A DNA stretch of 64,000 bases from Asaia bogorensis (GCF_900465345.1 NZ_UEGO01000011.1:1-64000), one strand, 5' to 3'; shown: positions 1 through 9,253, counted from the stretch's first letter. Made by a program: numbers and translations. The notes: generated by a model from the letters alone, not told the origin.

Positions 1-165
1 GCATGGATGCCCGCCCCCGCCGCCCCCTCCCGATGGGGAAGGATATGGGCGATGATCCCGCCTATCCTTTGTGACGTGCTGATCGCCCCTGATGATAGCG
101 GCGCAAGGAGGCATGCCGGGGGGCAATCTCGTGATGGCGAGCAGGCGCCCGGACGCTCGATAGCG

Positions 166-390
166 TTGGCATATAAAGCCCGGACACTCGGTTTCTGCCT
201 TGTTCTAAGCCTTGCCGGGTGTGCAACGCATACGCAGCCAGACATGGATGACAGCGCGGGTGCTGATGATCAGGCGCCGCAGAGCGATGGCGCGCATGGA
301 TCACATGGAGGGGGGGGCCATATGGGTGGCCTCTGGACTGAAATGGCCCGCACGGCCCTGCAGACCGGCATGGGTTTCATCCATCACTGA
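166..390 (+). CDS. Small putative lipoprotein (start uncertain)
   Basis: About 74 residues if read from the TTG at 166. The N-terminus is a short basic segment, a hydrophobic stretch and a lipobox (SLAGC, Cys about residue 19), so an envelope lipoprotein is likely. The mature part is Asp/His/Gly rich (GSHGGGGHMGG) and has no fold I recognise. The frame is open back to position 7, but the upstream residues do not resemble a signal peptide, which is why the late start is preferred; no good ribosome binding site precedes it. Function unknown; it could also be a decayed gene. Confidence 0.42.
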   Translation: MAYKARTLGFCLVLSLAGCATHTQPDMDDSAGADDQAPQSDGAHGSHGGGGHMGGLWTEMARTALQTGMGFIHH

Positions 391-604
391 ACGCGTCATA
401 TGAAGCGAAACTCTCAGGGGAGTAGGCCGAGCCTCTTCCGAACGCGCCACTGTCACACGACATGGTGCGGGGCATCAGGGCTGTCCTGCGCCTTGGGCAG
501 GTGAGCACATCGCTGTCGTAACAATCTTCGCCGTTGCGTGATCGGACGTCCGGATTTTTTGTCCTTATAGTCGGATTCCAGACCTACTCAGAAAGAAAAC
601 TCCG

Positions 605-994
605 ATGCAGCTTGCTACCGCCCTGGATTATATCGACCGTGCCCTGCAGATTGCCCGCGAGCGCGGCGTGAGAGTTGCGGTCGCCGTCGTGGATGCCGGT
701 GGCCATCTGGTGGCCTTCAAAAAGGATGACGGCACGCAGCTGGGAAGCATTGAGCTCGCCCTGTCCAAGGCACGTACCTCAGCCCTTTTCCTGCGTCCGA
801 CCGAGGATATGGAAAAGGCCCTGCATGCGGGCAAGACCATGATTGCTGCTCTGCCCAATGTTCTGCCTGCAGGTGGCGGTGCACCCATCATGGTCAACGG
901 AGCGGTCATCGGGGCGCTGGGACTGAGCGGCGGGGAGGGTGAGACCGATGCCCGTCTGGCCGAGGCGACAATCAAGGCCTTCGGCATAAGCTGA
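605..994 (+). CDS. GlcG/HbpS family (DUF336) haem-binding-type protein
   Basis: 129 residues, the full length of a GlcG/HbpS domain. The typical features are visible: an N-terminal helix (ALDYIDRALQIARERG), the strand AVAVVDAGGHLVAF, the segment SKARTSALF, and the glycine-rich end GAPIMVNGAVIGALGLSGG. Members bind haem or small ligands, and some accompany glycolate oxidase genes, but no such genes are adjacent here, so a specific role is not supported. The gene stands alone between a 214-bp upstream spacer and a tRNA on the other strand. Cytoplasmic, with no signal peptide. The family call is firm and the function open. Confidence 0.85.
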   Translation: MQLATALDYIDRALQIARERGVRVAVAVVDAGGHLVAFKKDDGTQLGSIELALSKARTSALFLRPTEDMEKALHAGKTMIAALPNVLPAGGGAPIMVNGAVIGALGLSGGEGETDARLAEATIKAFGIS

Positions 995-1132
995 GTTGGT
1001 CTTCTGCGGCCCCCAGCCAGCGCGTCGCATCGTTGGGGGCTGGCCTGTCGGGGCACTCTGCCTCGGCTGAAAAGCGCGCAGAAAACATGGCGCGCTACAG
1101 TGCCGTTGAAGCTGATGTGATTTTCAGAAAAA

Positions 1133-1209
1133 TGGCGGACCCGAAAGGATTCGAACCTTCGACCTTCGCCTTCGGAGGGCGACGCTCTATCCAGCTGAGC
1201 TACGGGTCC
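1133..1209 (-). tRNA. tRNA-Arg (anticodon CCG)
   Basis: Read on the minus strand, the 7-bp acceptor stem GGACCCG/CGGGTCC closes a complete cloverleaf. The D arm is GCTC/GAGC and the anticodon stem TCGCC/GGCGA encloses the loop CTCCGAA, giving anticodon CCG for the codon CGG. The T arm loop is TTCGAAT. The 3' CCA is encoded (TGG at 1133-1135 on the plus strand), preceded by discriminator G, and a short T run follows. Single tRNA, not part of an array. Confidence 0.96.
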
Positions 1210-1344
1210 CGCTGGATCGCTATAACCAGATTTTCCAGAGCACGCCAGTCCCAATTTTCGGGTGTCGATCAGACGTGTGATCGCTGTTTTACGAGCAGGC
1301 GCTCTCTCAACACTCCTTGCGCTAGGCGTCTTGTCGGGCAAGGC

Positions 1345-2463
1345 TCAGGGGCCGAAATGGCCCGGATCACCCGCCATCCATGCTGCCGCGGCGGCATCGC
1401 CGCCAGAGGGGAGAAGCTGGTCCGGGTGCAAAATCCATGAGGCGATGTCACCCGTCGCATTGCGCCCATTGCGGTCGCGCAGCAGCAGATGGTGCCCCCC
1501 GGGAATGAGGTCCTTGCGCACGCCCGCAGGCAGGTGGTGCCAGAACGAGGCCATGGGCGGGGCCGGGATCATCTGGTCATGATCACCGTACAGGACGAGC
1601 ATGGGAAGTTGGACATTCCGGGCCTGGCCCTGGCCATCGGCCATCAATTCGACCAGCCCGAGCAATGTGTCCAGACGATATTCATGCAGGGTGAGGGGAT
1701 CGAAATAGAGTCGGCGCAGGGCAGCAATGTTGTTGGTGGCGATATGCTCCCCCGGCACATGCGCGCCGGTGAAGATCCAGTCCGGGGCGATGGTGTCGAG
1801 CCCTTCCAGAACAAGGCGTGAGAAGGGGTCAAAGCGCCATATGGCGGGAGAGACGAGAATAACGCCGCTTAATCCCGCGCCTTCGGGGGCTGCCTGCGGA
1901 TCGGCCGCCAGAATTGTTGCAACCGCGCCCCCCATGCTCTCCCCCATGATGAAAAGCGGCACGGTTGGGTTGCGGGCATGGATGAAGCGGGCCTCTTCGC
2001 GCGCATCCTGAACCAGCCTTGCGGTGCTGCTCCAGCGGCCGCGACTGGTTGTTTCACCAAAGCCGCGGGCATCGGGCGCTATGGTTTCGATGCCTGAGGC
2101 GGCGAGTTGCGGTGCAGAGAATTCCCAGGCGTCGCGACTGTCACCAAAGCCATGCAGTGCCAGAATGATGGCATGCATCGGCGCTTTGGCAGGCCATACA
2201 CGCAGCGGCGCAACGGCACCGTCAGACAGGGTGATATGCATTGAGGCAGGAATAAGCGCGGCTTCCTGCCCGTGTGGTTGTGGAGCATGGCGGGGTGGGG
2301 CGGTGGTGCACCCCGACAGGATCAGGCCACAGATCACAACAGGAACGAGGCGCGCGAGCCATGCCCGTGGCGGAACGGACGCGCTCTCGCTTCGCTCAGA
2401 GCGGGCATCGCTTGCCCTTGCCCTGTGACGGTAGTTTGAATGTGGGCGGAACTCTCGTATCAT
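1345..2463 (-). CDS. Lipoprotein alpha/beta hydrolase (serine hydrolase, S33/monoglyceride lipase-like)
   Basis: 372 residues as drawn. A hydrophobic segment ending in the lipobox LSGC (Cys about residue 52) suggests a lipid-anchored envelope enzyme. The hydrolase core shows the oxyanion region LALHGFGDSRDAW, the nucleophile elbow GESMGG, the late acid region LYGDHDQMI and a catalytic His in PGGHH. The closest family shape is the S33/monoacylglycerol lipase type; the substrate cannot be told. The start is uncertain: about 30 Arg/Ser-rich residues precede the signal segment, that stretch lies over a nested inverted repeat (2361-2408), and no better start codon exists downstream. Divergent from polA, with 131 bp between the starts. 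Confidence 0.8.
   Translation of the reverse strand: MIREFRPHSNYRHRARASDARSERSESASVPPRAWLARLVPVVICGLILSGCTTAPPRHAPQPHGQEAALIPASMHITLSDGAVAPLRVWPAKAPMHAIILALHGFGDSRDAWEFSAPQLAASGIETIAPDARGFGETTSRGRWSSTARLVQDAREEARFIHARNPTVPLFIMGESMGGAVATILAADPQAAPEGAGLSGVILVSPAIWRFDPFSRLVLEGLDTIAPDWIFTGAHVPGEHIATNNIAALRRLYFDPLTLHEYRLDTLLGLVELMADGQGQARNVQLPMLVLYGDHDQMIPAPPMASFWHHLPAGVRKDLIPGGHHLLLRDRNGRNATGDIASWILHPDQLLPSGGDAAAAAWMAGDPGHFGP
2361..2408. repeat. Nested inverted repeat in the hydrolase N-terminal coding region
   Basis: The outer arms ATGCCCG (2361-2367) and CGGGCAT (2402-2408) enclose CGCTCT (2382-2387) and AGAGCG (2398-2403). The repeat encodes the low-complexity ARSERSES stretch ahead of the lipoprotein signal. 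It resembles a small REP-type palindrome, and no second copy was noticed in the window. Confidence 0.5.
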
Positions 2464-2594
2464 CGGAAGAGTATTGCGTCCTCGGGGCGCGCTGGCCAGT
2501 AGGGGCGCAAATCTGCCCCGCCGGGATGCCGTATGATGGTGTACCCGCAGAAGGAGATGCGCAGCTTGTCATTCTCGATCATACAGGTTGCCGC

Positions 2595-5354
2595 ATGAGC
2601 GCCGGGAAACATCTGGTTCTGGTTGATGGTTCGGGCTTCATTTTCCGCGCCTTTCATGCGCTGCCGCCCATGAGCAGCCCTGAAGGGGTGCCGGTCAATG
2701 CGGTGTATGGCTTTACCAATATGCTGCAACGTCTGTTGCGCGATCATGTCGGCACGCATCTGGCCGTTGTTTTCGATGCCGGGCGCCAGACCTTCCGCAA
2801 CGACATCTACCCCCAGTACAAGGCGCATCGTCCCGAAGCGCCAGAAGATCTGCGCCCGCAATTCCCGCTCATCCGCGATGCAACGCGGGCCTTCAATGTG
2901 CCCATGATCGAGCTGGCCGGTTTCGAGGCGGATGACATCATCGCCTCCTATGCCGAAATCATCGAGCGAGAGGGCGGTCAGTGCACGATCGTCTCGTCAG
3001 ACAAGGATCTGATGCAGTTGGTGAGCGATCGCGTGGCCCTGCTCGATCCGATCAAGCAAAAGCCGATCAAACTGGCAGAGGTCGAGGCCAAGTTTGGCGT
3101 ACCACCCGAGCGTGTGATCGATGTGCAGGCCCTGATGGGCGACCCGACCGATAACGTGCCGGGTGTGCCGGGGATCGGGCCCAAGGGCGCGGCGCAATTA
3201 GTGCAGGAATTCGGCACGCTGGAGGCGATCCTCGCGGCCGCTCCCGACATGAAGAAGTCCAAACGGCAGCAATCGCTGATCGACCATGCCGAGGCCGCCC
3301 GTATTTCGCTTAGGCTGGTGACGCTGGCACGCGATGTGCCCTTGCCTGAACCTGTCGAGGCCCTTGGCTGCCGTGAGCCCGACGCGCCCGTCCTGCGTGA
3401 TTTTCTGGAAAAGATGGGGTTTCACTCGGTCATCCAGCGCATGGGGCTGGGGGCGCTGGCGGGCAAACGCAGCGCCGGCAAGGTAGAGCCGACGGCCAAT
3501 GAAGCGACCGAAGAGACGACCAAGGGTGACAAGCCCTATGGCCCGTATGAAACCATCCAGTCCATCGACACACTCAAGGACTGGATCGCCCGCGCACAGC
3601 GCCGTGGGTATTTCGCCTTCGATACCGAGACGGATTCGCTCAATGCCCGTCAGGCGACACTGATTGGCCTGTCACTGGCCGTGGCACCGGGCGAGGCGGC
3701 CTATGTGCCGCTGCGTCATGAGGGCACGCTGGAGCACCCTGCGGGCGGCCAGCTGGATGTGGCAGAGGTGCTCGAAGCCCTTCGCCCGCTTCTGGCCGAT
3801 GACTCGGTGCTGAAGATTTTCCAGAACGCCAAATACGACCTGCTCGTGCTGTCTCACGCGGGTATCGATAATGTGGCACCGATTGATGACACGATGCTCA
3901 TTTCCTACGCCCAGTCGGCGGGTGAGCATGGTCAGGGCATGGATGAACTGTCGCGCCTGCATCTGGGCCATGAGCCAATTTCCTATGACTCCGTTACGGG
4001 AACTGGGCGCAGCAGGGTGCCTTTCGCGCAGGTCCCCATAGCCCGCGCAACGGAGTACGCGGCCGAGGATGCCGATGTGACGCTGCGTCTGTGGCTCGCT
4101 CTCAAGCCTGCCCTGCGCGAGCGTCATGCGCTAGCGCTCTATGAGGAGATGGAGCGCCCTCTGGTTGCCATCCTCAGGGACATGGAGCAGGCGGGGGTCA
4201 AGCTCGATGCCGCGGAACTGCGCCGCATGTCGGCCGATTTCGGCTCGCGCATGGCCGAGATGGAAATCGAGATCCATGCTCTGGCGGGGCGCAGCTTCAA
4301 TCTGGGGTCGCCCAAGCAGCTTGGCGAAATCCTGTTCGACGAAATGAACCTGCCAGGTGGGAAACGCACCAAGGCAGGCGCGTGGGGCACGGATTCATCG
4401 GTGTTGCAGGAACTGGCCGATGCCGGGCATGAACTCCCCTCGCGTATTCTTGCGTGGCGTCAGCTCGCCAAGCTGAAATCGACCTATGCGGATGCGCTGG
4501 TACAGCAGATGGATGCGCGCACCCATCGCGTTCACACCTCGTTCCAGATGGCCATCACCACCACAGGCCGTCTGTCATCCAACGACCCCAATCTGCAGAA
4601 TATTCCCATCCGCACCGAGGAAGGCGGGCGCATCCGCCGTGCCTTCATTGCGGAAGAGGGTTATGTGCTGGTTTCGGCGGATTATTCCCAGATCGAACTG
4701 CGCCTTCTGGCCGAGGTGGCCGATATCGGCCCATTGAAGGAAGCCTTCACGCTGGGGCAGGATATCCATGCCCGCACGGCCGCCGAAGTGTTCAATCTGC
4801 CGCTCGAGAATATGGACCCGCTGACGCGTCGACGCGCCAAGGCCATCAATTTCGGCATCATCTACGGCATTTCGGCTTTCGGTCTGGCGCGTCAGCTTGG
4901 CATAGCTGCGGGTGAGGCGCGTCGTTATATCGATGCGTATTTTGCCCGCTATCCGGGTATTCGCGATTACATGGATCGTACCAAGGATGATGCCAAGCGT
5001 GATGGTTACGTCACCACGCCGCTGGGGCGTCGGTGCTACGTGCCGGGAATTGGCGAAAAGAACGGGGCCAGACGTGCTTATGCCGAGCGTCAGGCGATCA
5101 ACGCCCCCCTGCAGGGCGGGGCTGCCGATATCATCAAGCGCGCCATGGTGCGTCTGGGGCGGCGCTTGCCACAAAGCGGGCTGGACGCCAGAATGTTGCT
5201 TCAGGTGCATGACGAATTGCTGTTCGAGGTCCGGGCCGATCAGGCTGAGGCCCTGGCAGAATTCGTCCGTATCGAGATGGAGCAGGCCGCGACACTGAGT
5301 GTGCCGCTGGTTGTTGAGACAGGTATTGGCAAGAACTGGGCGGAAGCACATTAA
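2595..5354 (+). CDS. polA: DNA polymerase I
   Basis: 919 residues, close to the usual PolA length. The order is the N-terminal 5'-3' exonuclease (about 1-290; LVDGSGFIFRAFHA, DNVPGVPGIGPKGA), the 3'-5' proofreading domain (about 330-520) with its acidic residues in FDTETDSL (D343, E345) intact, and the family A polymerase domain with DYSQIELR (D696) and VHDE (H872, D873). The enzyme fills gaps and removes RNA primers in replication and repair. The start MSAGKHLVLVDG matches the family N-terminus; the frame is open upstream to 2274, but that extension is not PolA-like. A SCO-like gene follows after 3 bp. Confidence 0.97.
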   Translation: MSAGKHLVLVDGSGFIFRAFHALPPMSSPEGVPVNAVYGFTNMLQRLLRDHVGTHLAVVFDAGRQTFRNDIYPQYKAHRPEAPEDLRPQFPLIRDATRAFNVPMIELAGFEADDIIASYAEIIEREGGQCTIVSSDKDLMQLVSDRVALLDPIKQKPIKLAEVEAKFGVPPERVIDVQALMGDPTDNVPGVPGIGPKGAAQLVQEFGTLEAILAAAPDMKKSKRQQSLIDHAEAARISLRLVTLARDVPLPEPVEALGCREPDAPVLRDFLEKMGFHSVIQRMGLGALAGKRSAGKVEPTANEATEETTKGDKPYGPYETIQSIDTLKDWIARAQRRGYFAFDTETDSLNARQATLIGLSLAVAPGEAAYVPLRHEGTLEHPAGGQLDVAEVLEALRPLLADDSVLKIFQNAKYDLLVLSHAGIDNVAPIDDTMLISYAQSAGEHGQGMDELSRLHLGHEPISYDSVTGTGRSRVPFAQVPIARATEYAAEDADVTLRLWLALKPALRERHALALYEEMERPLVAILRDMEQAGVKLDAAELRRMSADFGSRMAEMEIEIHALAGRSFNLGSPKQLGEILFDEMNLPGGKRTKAGAWGTDSSVLQELADAGHELPSRILAWRQLAKLKSTYADALVQQMDARTHRVHTSFQMAITTTGRLSSNDPNLQNIPIRTEEGGRIRRAFIAEEGYVLVSADYSQIELRLLAEVADIGPLKEAFTLGQDIHARTAAEVFNLPLENMDPLTRRRAKAINFGIIYGISAFGLARQLGIAAGEARRYIDAYFARYPGIRDYMDRTKDDAKRDGYVTTPLGRRCYVPGIGEKNGARRAYAERQAINAPLQGGAADIIKRAMVRLGRRLPQSGLDARMLLQVHDELLFEVRADQAEALAEFVRIEMEQAATLSVPLVVETGIGKNWAEAH

Positions 5355-5357
5355 GCA

Positions 5358-5984
5358 ATGAACAAGAACCGTACACCCCGCAAGACCTGGACTGCTCCGC
5401 GTCTTTCCATTGTCGTCCTCATTCTCGCTCTGGCGCTCAGTTGGAGCGCGTATCGCCTTTCCGAGAAATACGGCAGCACGGTTTCGACCCAAGGTAACGA
5501 GATTGGCGGGAGTTATCGTCTGGTCGCGCTGGGCGAGGGCAATGTCACCGAGGGCGATTTCAAGGGGAACTGGGTTCTGGTCTGGTTCTTCGACACGCAT
5601 TGTCCCAAGGGACTCTGTGGTCCGGTGCTTAAAACCATGAGCGATACCAAGCTGGCTCTTGCGCGCGAGGGGGTGAAGGTTGCCCCATTGGCCATCACGC
5701 TCGACCCGCTTCACGATGAATCAGACGATCTCAAGAAATATGCCCTGCCTCTGGGCGATCACGTCGTGCCGCTCACGGGCTCACCCAGCATGATCGACCG
5801 GGTGGCGAAGGAATTTCACGCACCCAACGAGATGGTCCATGCCGAAGATGGTACAGCCTATCATCTCCCGGCCCCACGCATTGTGATTATGGACCCGCAA
5901 GGGCGTTATGCTGGCACGGTCGATTCAACAGCAGGGACCGAGGCGCTGGTGACGCGCATCCATCAGCTTGCCCATCGCGGCTGA
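5358..5984 (+). CDS. SCO1/SenC-like thioredoxin-fold protein with a variant CxxxxC site
   Basis: 208 residues. An N-terminal membrane anchor (about 14-33) precedes a periplasmic thioredoxin-like domain. The layout follows SCO copper chaperones for cytochrome oxidase: WFFDTHCP, then LDPLHDESDDLKKYA, then a His (H169) before PRIVIMDPQGRY. Known SCO proteins carry CxxxC; here the two cysteines are C82 and C87 in CPKGLC, one residue further apart. That could alter copper binding or favour thiol redox chemistry. It sits 3 bp after polA and 12 bp before a solute-binding protein gene; no oxidase genes are visible. Family likely, copper role inferred. Confidence 0.72.
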   Translation: MNKNRTPRKTWTAPRLSIVVLILALALSWSAYRLSEKYGSTVSTQGNEIGGSYRLVALGEGNVTEGDFKGNWVLVWFFDTHCPKGLCGPVLKTMSDTKLALAREGVKVAPLAITLDPLHDESDDLKKYALPLGDHVVPLTGSPSMIDRVAKEFHAPNEMVHAEDGTAYHLPAPRIVIMDPQGRYAGTVDSTAGTEALVTRIHQLAHRG

Positions 5985-5996
5985 GAGCAGCGCAGC

Positions 5997-7712
5997 GTGA
6001 GAGGGCGTTACGGCCTCATTCTTGCCGGGCTGGGCGCCGTTCTTCTGGCGCCCTCCCTTCATGGCCAGGGAGCACAGGCGGCGCCCCCCGGGGCAGAGGA
6101 AGCATCGCCCGCGATGTCAGATGGCATCACGCAAGGCAGTCCTCATCGCGGTGGTGGGTTGCGCCTGACCGCCGATGCGCCGGGCGGTACGCTGGACCCG
6201 CAAATCAATTACACCAGCGAATATATCCAGCTTTTCGTGAACATGTATGACGGGCTCGTGACCTATCGTCAGGCCGACGGGACGCGTGGGCTCGAGGTCG
6301 TGCCGGATCTGGCTGAGGCGCTGCCCGAGGTGAGCGCGGATGGTCTGGTTTGGGCGTTTCGTCTGCGTGAGGGGATACGCTTCTCCAATGGCGCCCCGGT
6401 AACGGTAGAGGATGTGGCGGCATCGCTGCGCCGCATCTACAAGGTGGGTAGCCCCACCGCCTTGTCCTTTTATGGCAATATCACCGGAGCCAAGGCCTGC
6501 CTTGCCGATCCCGCCCATTGCCGTCTTGAGGGGGTGACGACCGATCCGGCGACGCGGCGTATTACCATCCGGCTCGATGCCCCTGACGGTGAATTTCTCC
6601 AGAAGCTCGCTTTTCCTCATGCTGTGATCCTGCCCAGGGATGCCCCGGCGACGGAATCGGCGCTGACGCCCCTGCCTGGCACAGGGCCGTATCGGATCAC
6701 GCATTATGATCCGTCGCGCCGAATGGAGATTGGGCGTAATCCCTATTTTCGGGTCTGGAATCCGGCCGCGCAGAGCGAAGGCTATGTCGATCGGATCGAT
6801 TATGATTTCGGCCTGTCGGATGAGGCCGAGGTGACCGCCATCGAGCAGGGGCAGTATGACTCGATGCTCGATGCCAAGCCGCAGGACCGGTTGGGCGAGC
6901 TGGGCAGCCGGTTTACCGATCAGGTGCATCTGCAGCCGCTTCTTGGCCTGTATTATCTGGCCCTGAATGTGCATGAGCCGCCTTTTGACTCTCTTGCTGT
7001 CAGGCAGGCCATCAATCATGCGATCGACCGCCATGCGATGACCATTCTCTATGGCGGTTCGGCCATTGCCGAGCCGCTCTGCCAGATTGTGCCGCATGGT
7101 ATTGCCGGGGCCGATATTCCTTGCCGGTTCGGGCGGCTATCCGAGGCTGGAGAATGGCAGGGGCCCGATATCGATCGCGCCCGGGCACTTATCCGCCAGA
7201 GTGGCCATGCCGGGCAAAGCGTGACGCTTGTCGTGCCGAATCAGGCTATTGGTCTGGCGATGGGGGTCTATCTGCGGAACATGCTGCAATCCCTGGGATT
7301 TCAGGCCAGTGTGCGCCCCATGACACCCGCCACGGCGGAAGGCTATGCCCGCAATTCAGACAATCACGTGCAGATCAGCCTGGCTTACTGGTATGCGGAT
7401 TACCCGTCGCCTTCGACTTTTCTCGATGCCTTGCTGGGCTGCGACAACGCACGCCCTCACTCTGACAGCGCGACAAATGCGAGCGGGTTCTGTCATCCCG
7501 GGCTTCAGAAGCTCATGACGCAGGCCGAGCACAGCCTCAATGCGGGACAGGCTCGCACGCTATGGGAGCGCGCAGGCACGTTGGCAATGGAGCAGAGCGC
7601 CTTCATACCGCTCATACAGATGCGCTATGTGGATTTCGTCTCGAAACGTCTGGGAAATTATCACTACTCATTGCTCAACCACATGCTGATTTCGCAGGTC
7701 TGGGTGCAATAG
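5997..7712 (+). CDS. Family 5 extracellular solute-binding protein (peptide/oligopeptide type)
   Basis: 571 residues from a GTG start that follows the SCO-like gene by 12 bp. A signal peptide runs to about residue 29 (AQA/APPG). The mature protein has the family 5 layout: LDPQINYTSEYIQLFVNMYDGLV, WAFRLREGIRFSNGAPVTVEDV, LPGTGPYRI, and the VRQAINHAIDR helix, with a Cys-containing C-terminal lobe. Such proteins deliver peptides or other solutes to an ABC permease, or act alone as chaperones or receptors. No permease or ATPase genes are adjacent, so this is an orphan binding protein and its ligand is unknown. Confidence 0.88.
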   Translation: MRGRYGLILAGLGAVLLAPSLHGQGAQAAPPGAEEASPAMSDGITQGSPHRGGGLRLTADAPGGTLDPQINYTSEYIQLFVNMYDGLVTYRQADGTRGLEVVPDLAEALPEVSADGLVWAFRLREGIRFSNGAPVTVEDVAASLRRIYKVGSPTALSFYGNITGAKACLADPAHCRLEGVTTDPATRRITIRLDAPDGEFLQKLAFPHAVILPRDAPATESALTPLPGTGPYRITHYDPSRRMEIGRNPYFRVWNPAAQSEGYVDRIDYDFGLSDEAEVTAIEQGQYDSMLDAKPQDRLGELGSRFTDQVHLQPLLGLYYLALNVHEPPFDSLAVRQAINHAIDRHAMTILYGGSAIAEPLCQIVPHGIAGADIPCRFGRLSEAGEWQGPDIDRARALIRQSGHAGQSVTLVVPNQAIGLAMGVYLRNMLQSLGFQASVRPMTPATAEGYARNSDNHVQISLAYWYADYPSPSTFLDALLGCDNARPHSDSATNASGFCHPGLQKLMTQAEHSLNAGQARTLWERAGTLAMEQSAFIPLIQMRYVDFVSKRLGNYHYSLLNHMLISQVWVQ

Positions 7713-7818
7713 GCTCGCGCATCCCGCACTCCGGTTCCTCAAAGGGCGTGGTCGTTCAGGCACTGTCTGAAGAGAGCGCTCAGATGCTGTCATGCTCTCG
7801 CCCAAATGATTGCTGCTT

Positions 7819-9060
7819 TCATGGAGTGGCGCATAGCCAGCCACGCAGCCGCTTGTCGAGCGGCTGTGAGAAACCGCAACTGATCACGCGGCCGAGGCCG
7901 AATACAGCAAGCAGGGCCGGAGGGTAGATCAGCCATGCCCAGCCGGTATCGAGCCCTGATAACCGGGTGAGCCCGACGACGGGCATGACGATGAACATAT
8001 GGCTGAGATAGATTTCATAGCTGTCCTGTCCCCAGCGACGCAGCCAGCGTGTATGTCGTCCCGTGTATGCGGCCCCCCATCCCCGGGCGAAAGCCCAGAC
8101 ACACAGGCCTATGGCCGTATTGAAAAACAACGGTGTCGCGAGCCCGAAAAGGGACCAGCACCAGCCCCCCTGCAAAAGATAGAGCGCCATACCGGCAATG
8201 CCTGCTGAACCGGCCATCGTGACAGCCAGTCGATGACGCGGGTGCAAAGTCCGCCTTGCGACCAGAGCCGCGAACACGCCCGTGGCGATGGCGCTCATGT
8301 CTGGGCCATAGGCCTTTTCCTGCCATATCTCAGTGGCATCACGCAGTTGCCACTCGAAATACGGCGCGGCGAGCGCGAGGAGTGCTACACAGAGCATCAG
8401 GGTTGTTTTTGAGCGACCGAGGCTCAGGCAGATCAGCGGGAAGGCAAGGTAGAAAACTTCCTCGACCGAGAGTGACCAGAGCACATCCCAGTAAGCCGGC
8501 AGATATCCTGTGCGGCCCTCATAGACATTCAGATGCATGAACAGGGCGGAAAAGGCCGCTCCACCGAGGCTTTGCCCCGGATGGTCTGGCTCGAAGCTTG
8601 GCACATGCAGCGCACCAAGCGTGCAACAGATGGCGATGAGAATAAGAAGACAGGGCAGGATACGCGCAGCACGTCGGCCCGAGAAGGCGCGCCAGTCGAG
8701 CGCGGCAGGACGGCCGTAGCGTCTGATCATGTGATCCGTGATCAGAAAGCCGGAAATGACGAAGAACATTGTCACCCCCTTAATGCCACCCCAGTTCAGC
8801 ATCCTCAGCACACGATACGGCATGACGCGTGCAAGACTGGTTTCCGTAAGGGGAAAGCGCAGGGCCAGATGATGTATGACCACCAGCAGAATGGCGATCC
8901 CACGCAGGCAATCGATCCCGTCATTGCGACGCAGGTTGACCCCGTCCTGTGCTTGTCGAGCAGCGCAAGAGAGAGGCATGGTGGAAGGGGACAGGGGACG
9001 CGGAGGCGCGCTCATGATGTGGCAAAGCTCCGCAGGGATGATGACGCTGCGATCTGACAT
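7819..9060 (-). CDS. Acyltransferase 3 family membrane protein
   Basis: 413 residues with about ten membrane segments. The family signature is visible: CLRGIAILLVVIHHLALRF near the start, then MFFVISGFLITDHMIRRYG, and LWSLSVEEVFYLAFPLICL. These enzymes move acetyl or other acyl groups across the inner membrane onto surface polysaccharides or lipids; the acceptor is not predictable here. Two internal ATGs (9015, 8979) are alternative starts and would remove a poorly conserved leader of up to 27 residues. It is convergent with the solute-binding gene and divergent from the stress-type gene, with palindromes in the spacer. Confidence 0.86.
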   Translation of the reverse strand: MSDRSVIIPAELCHIMSAPPRPLSPSTMPLSCAARQAQDGVNLRRNDGIDCLRGIAILLVVIHHLALRFPLTETSLARVMPYRVLRMLNWGGIKGVTMFFVISGFLITDHMIRRYGRPAALDWRAFSGRRAARILPCLLILIAICCTLGALHVPSFEPDHPGQSLGGAAFSALFMHLNVYEGRTGYLPAYWDVLWSLSVEEVFYLAFPLICLSLGRSKTTLMLCVALLALAAPYFEWQLRDATEIWQEKAYGPDMSAIATGVFAALVARRTLHPRHRLAVTMAGSAGIAGMALYLLQGGWCWSLFGLATPLFFNTAIGLCVWAFARGWGAAYTGRHTRWLRRWGQDSYEIYLSHMFIVMPVVGLTRLSGLDTGWAWLIYPPALLAVFGLGRVISCGFSQPLDKRLRGWLCATP

Positions 9061-9168
9061 CCCATCATGGCACCATGATGGCCGATGCGACGCGAGCGCG
9101 GCCCATCCTCGTCACGTTAGTGAATCCTCTAGCGCGGCAACAGCAAAGGAATGTTATCTATAACTTCA

Positions 9169-9201
9169 ATATAACGTTATATATGGGACTCATAACGTTA
9201 T
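9169..9201. promoter_or_regulatory. Pair of ATAACGTTAT palindromes in a divergent spacer
   Basis: A 14-bp perfect palindrome (ATATAACGTTATAT, 9169-9182) and a second 10-bp copy of its core (ATAACGTTAT, 9192-9201) lie 21 bp apart centre to centre, two helical turns, in the spacer between the acyltransferase and the stress-type gene. The spacing and AT-rich content in a G+C-rich genome suggest a dimeric repressor or activator site. The regulator is unknown. Confidence 0.55.
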
Positions 9202-9253
9202 TTTCGCTATCGTGAAGATGTCGTCGTGTTGTCACGGCGTCATGGAGAACACG

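Noticed and set aside
1004-1049. Hairpin after the haem-binding gene (GCCCCCA/TGGGGGC)
   Set aside because: Loop of 18 bases and no T run; too weak to call a terminator.
2274-2594. Upstream extension of the polA frame
   Set aside because: The PolA family N-terminus begins at the ATG 2595; the preceding residues match nothing and overlap the divergent gene.
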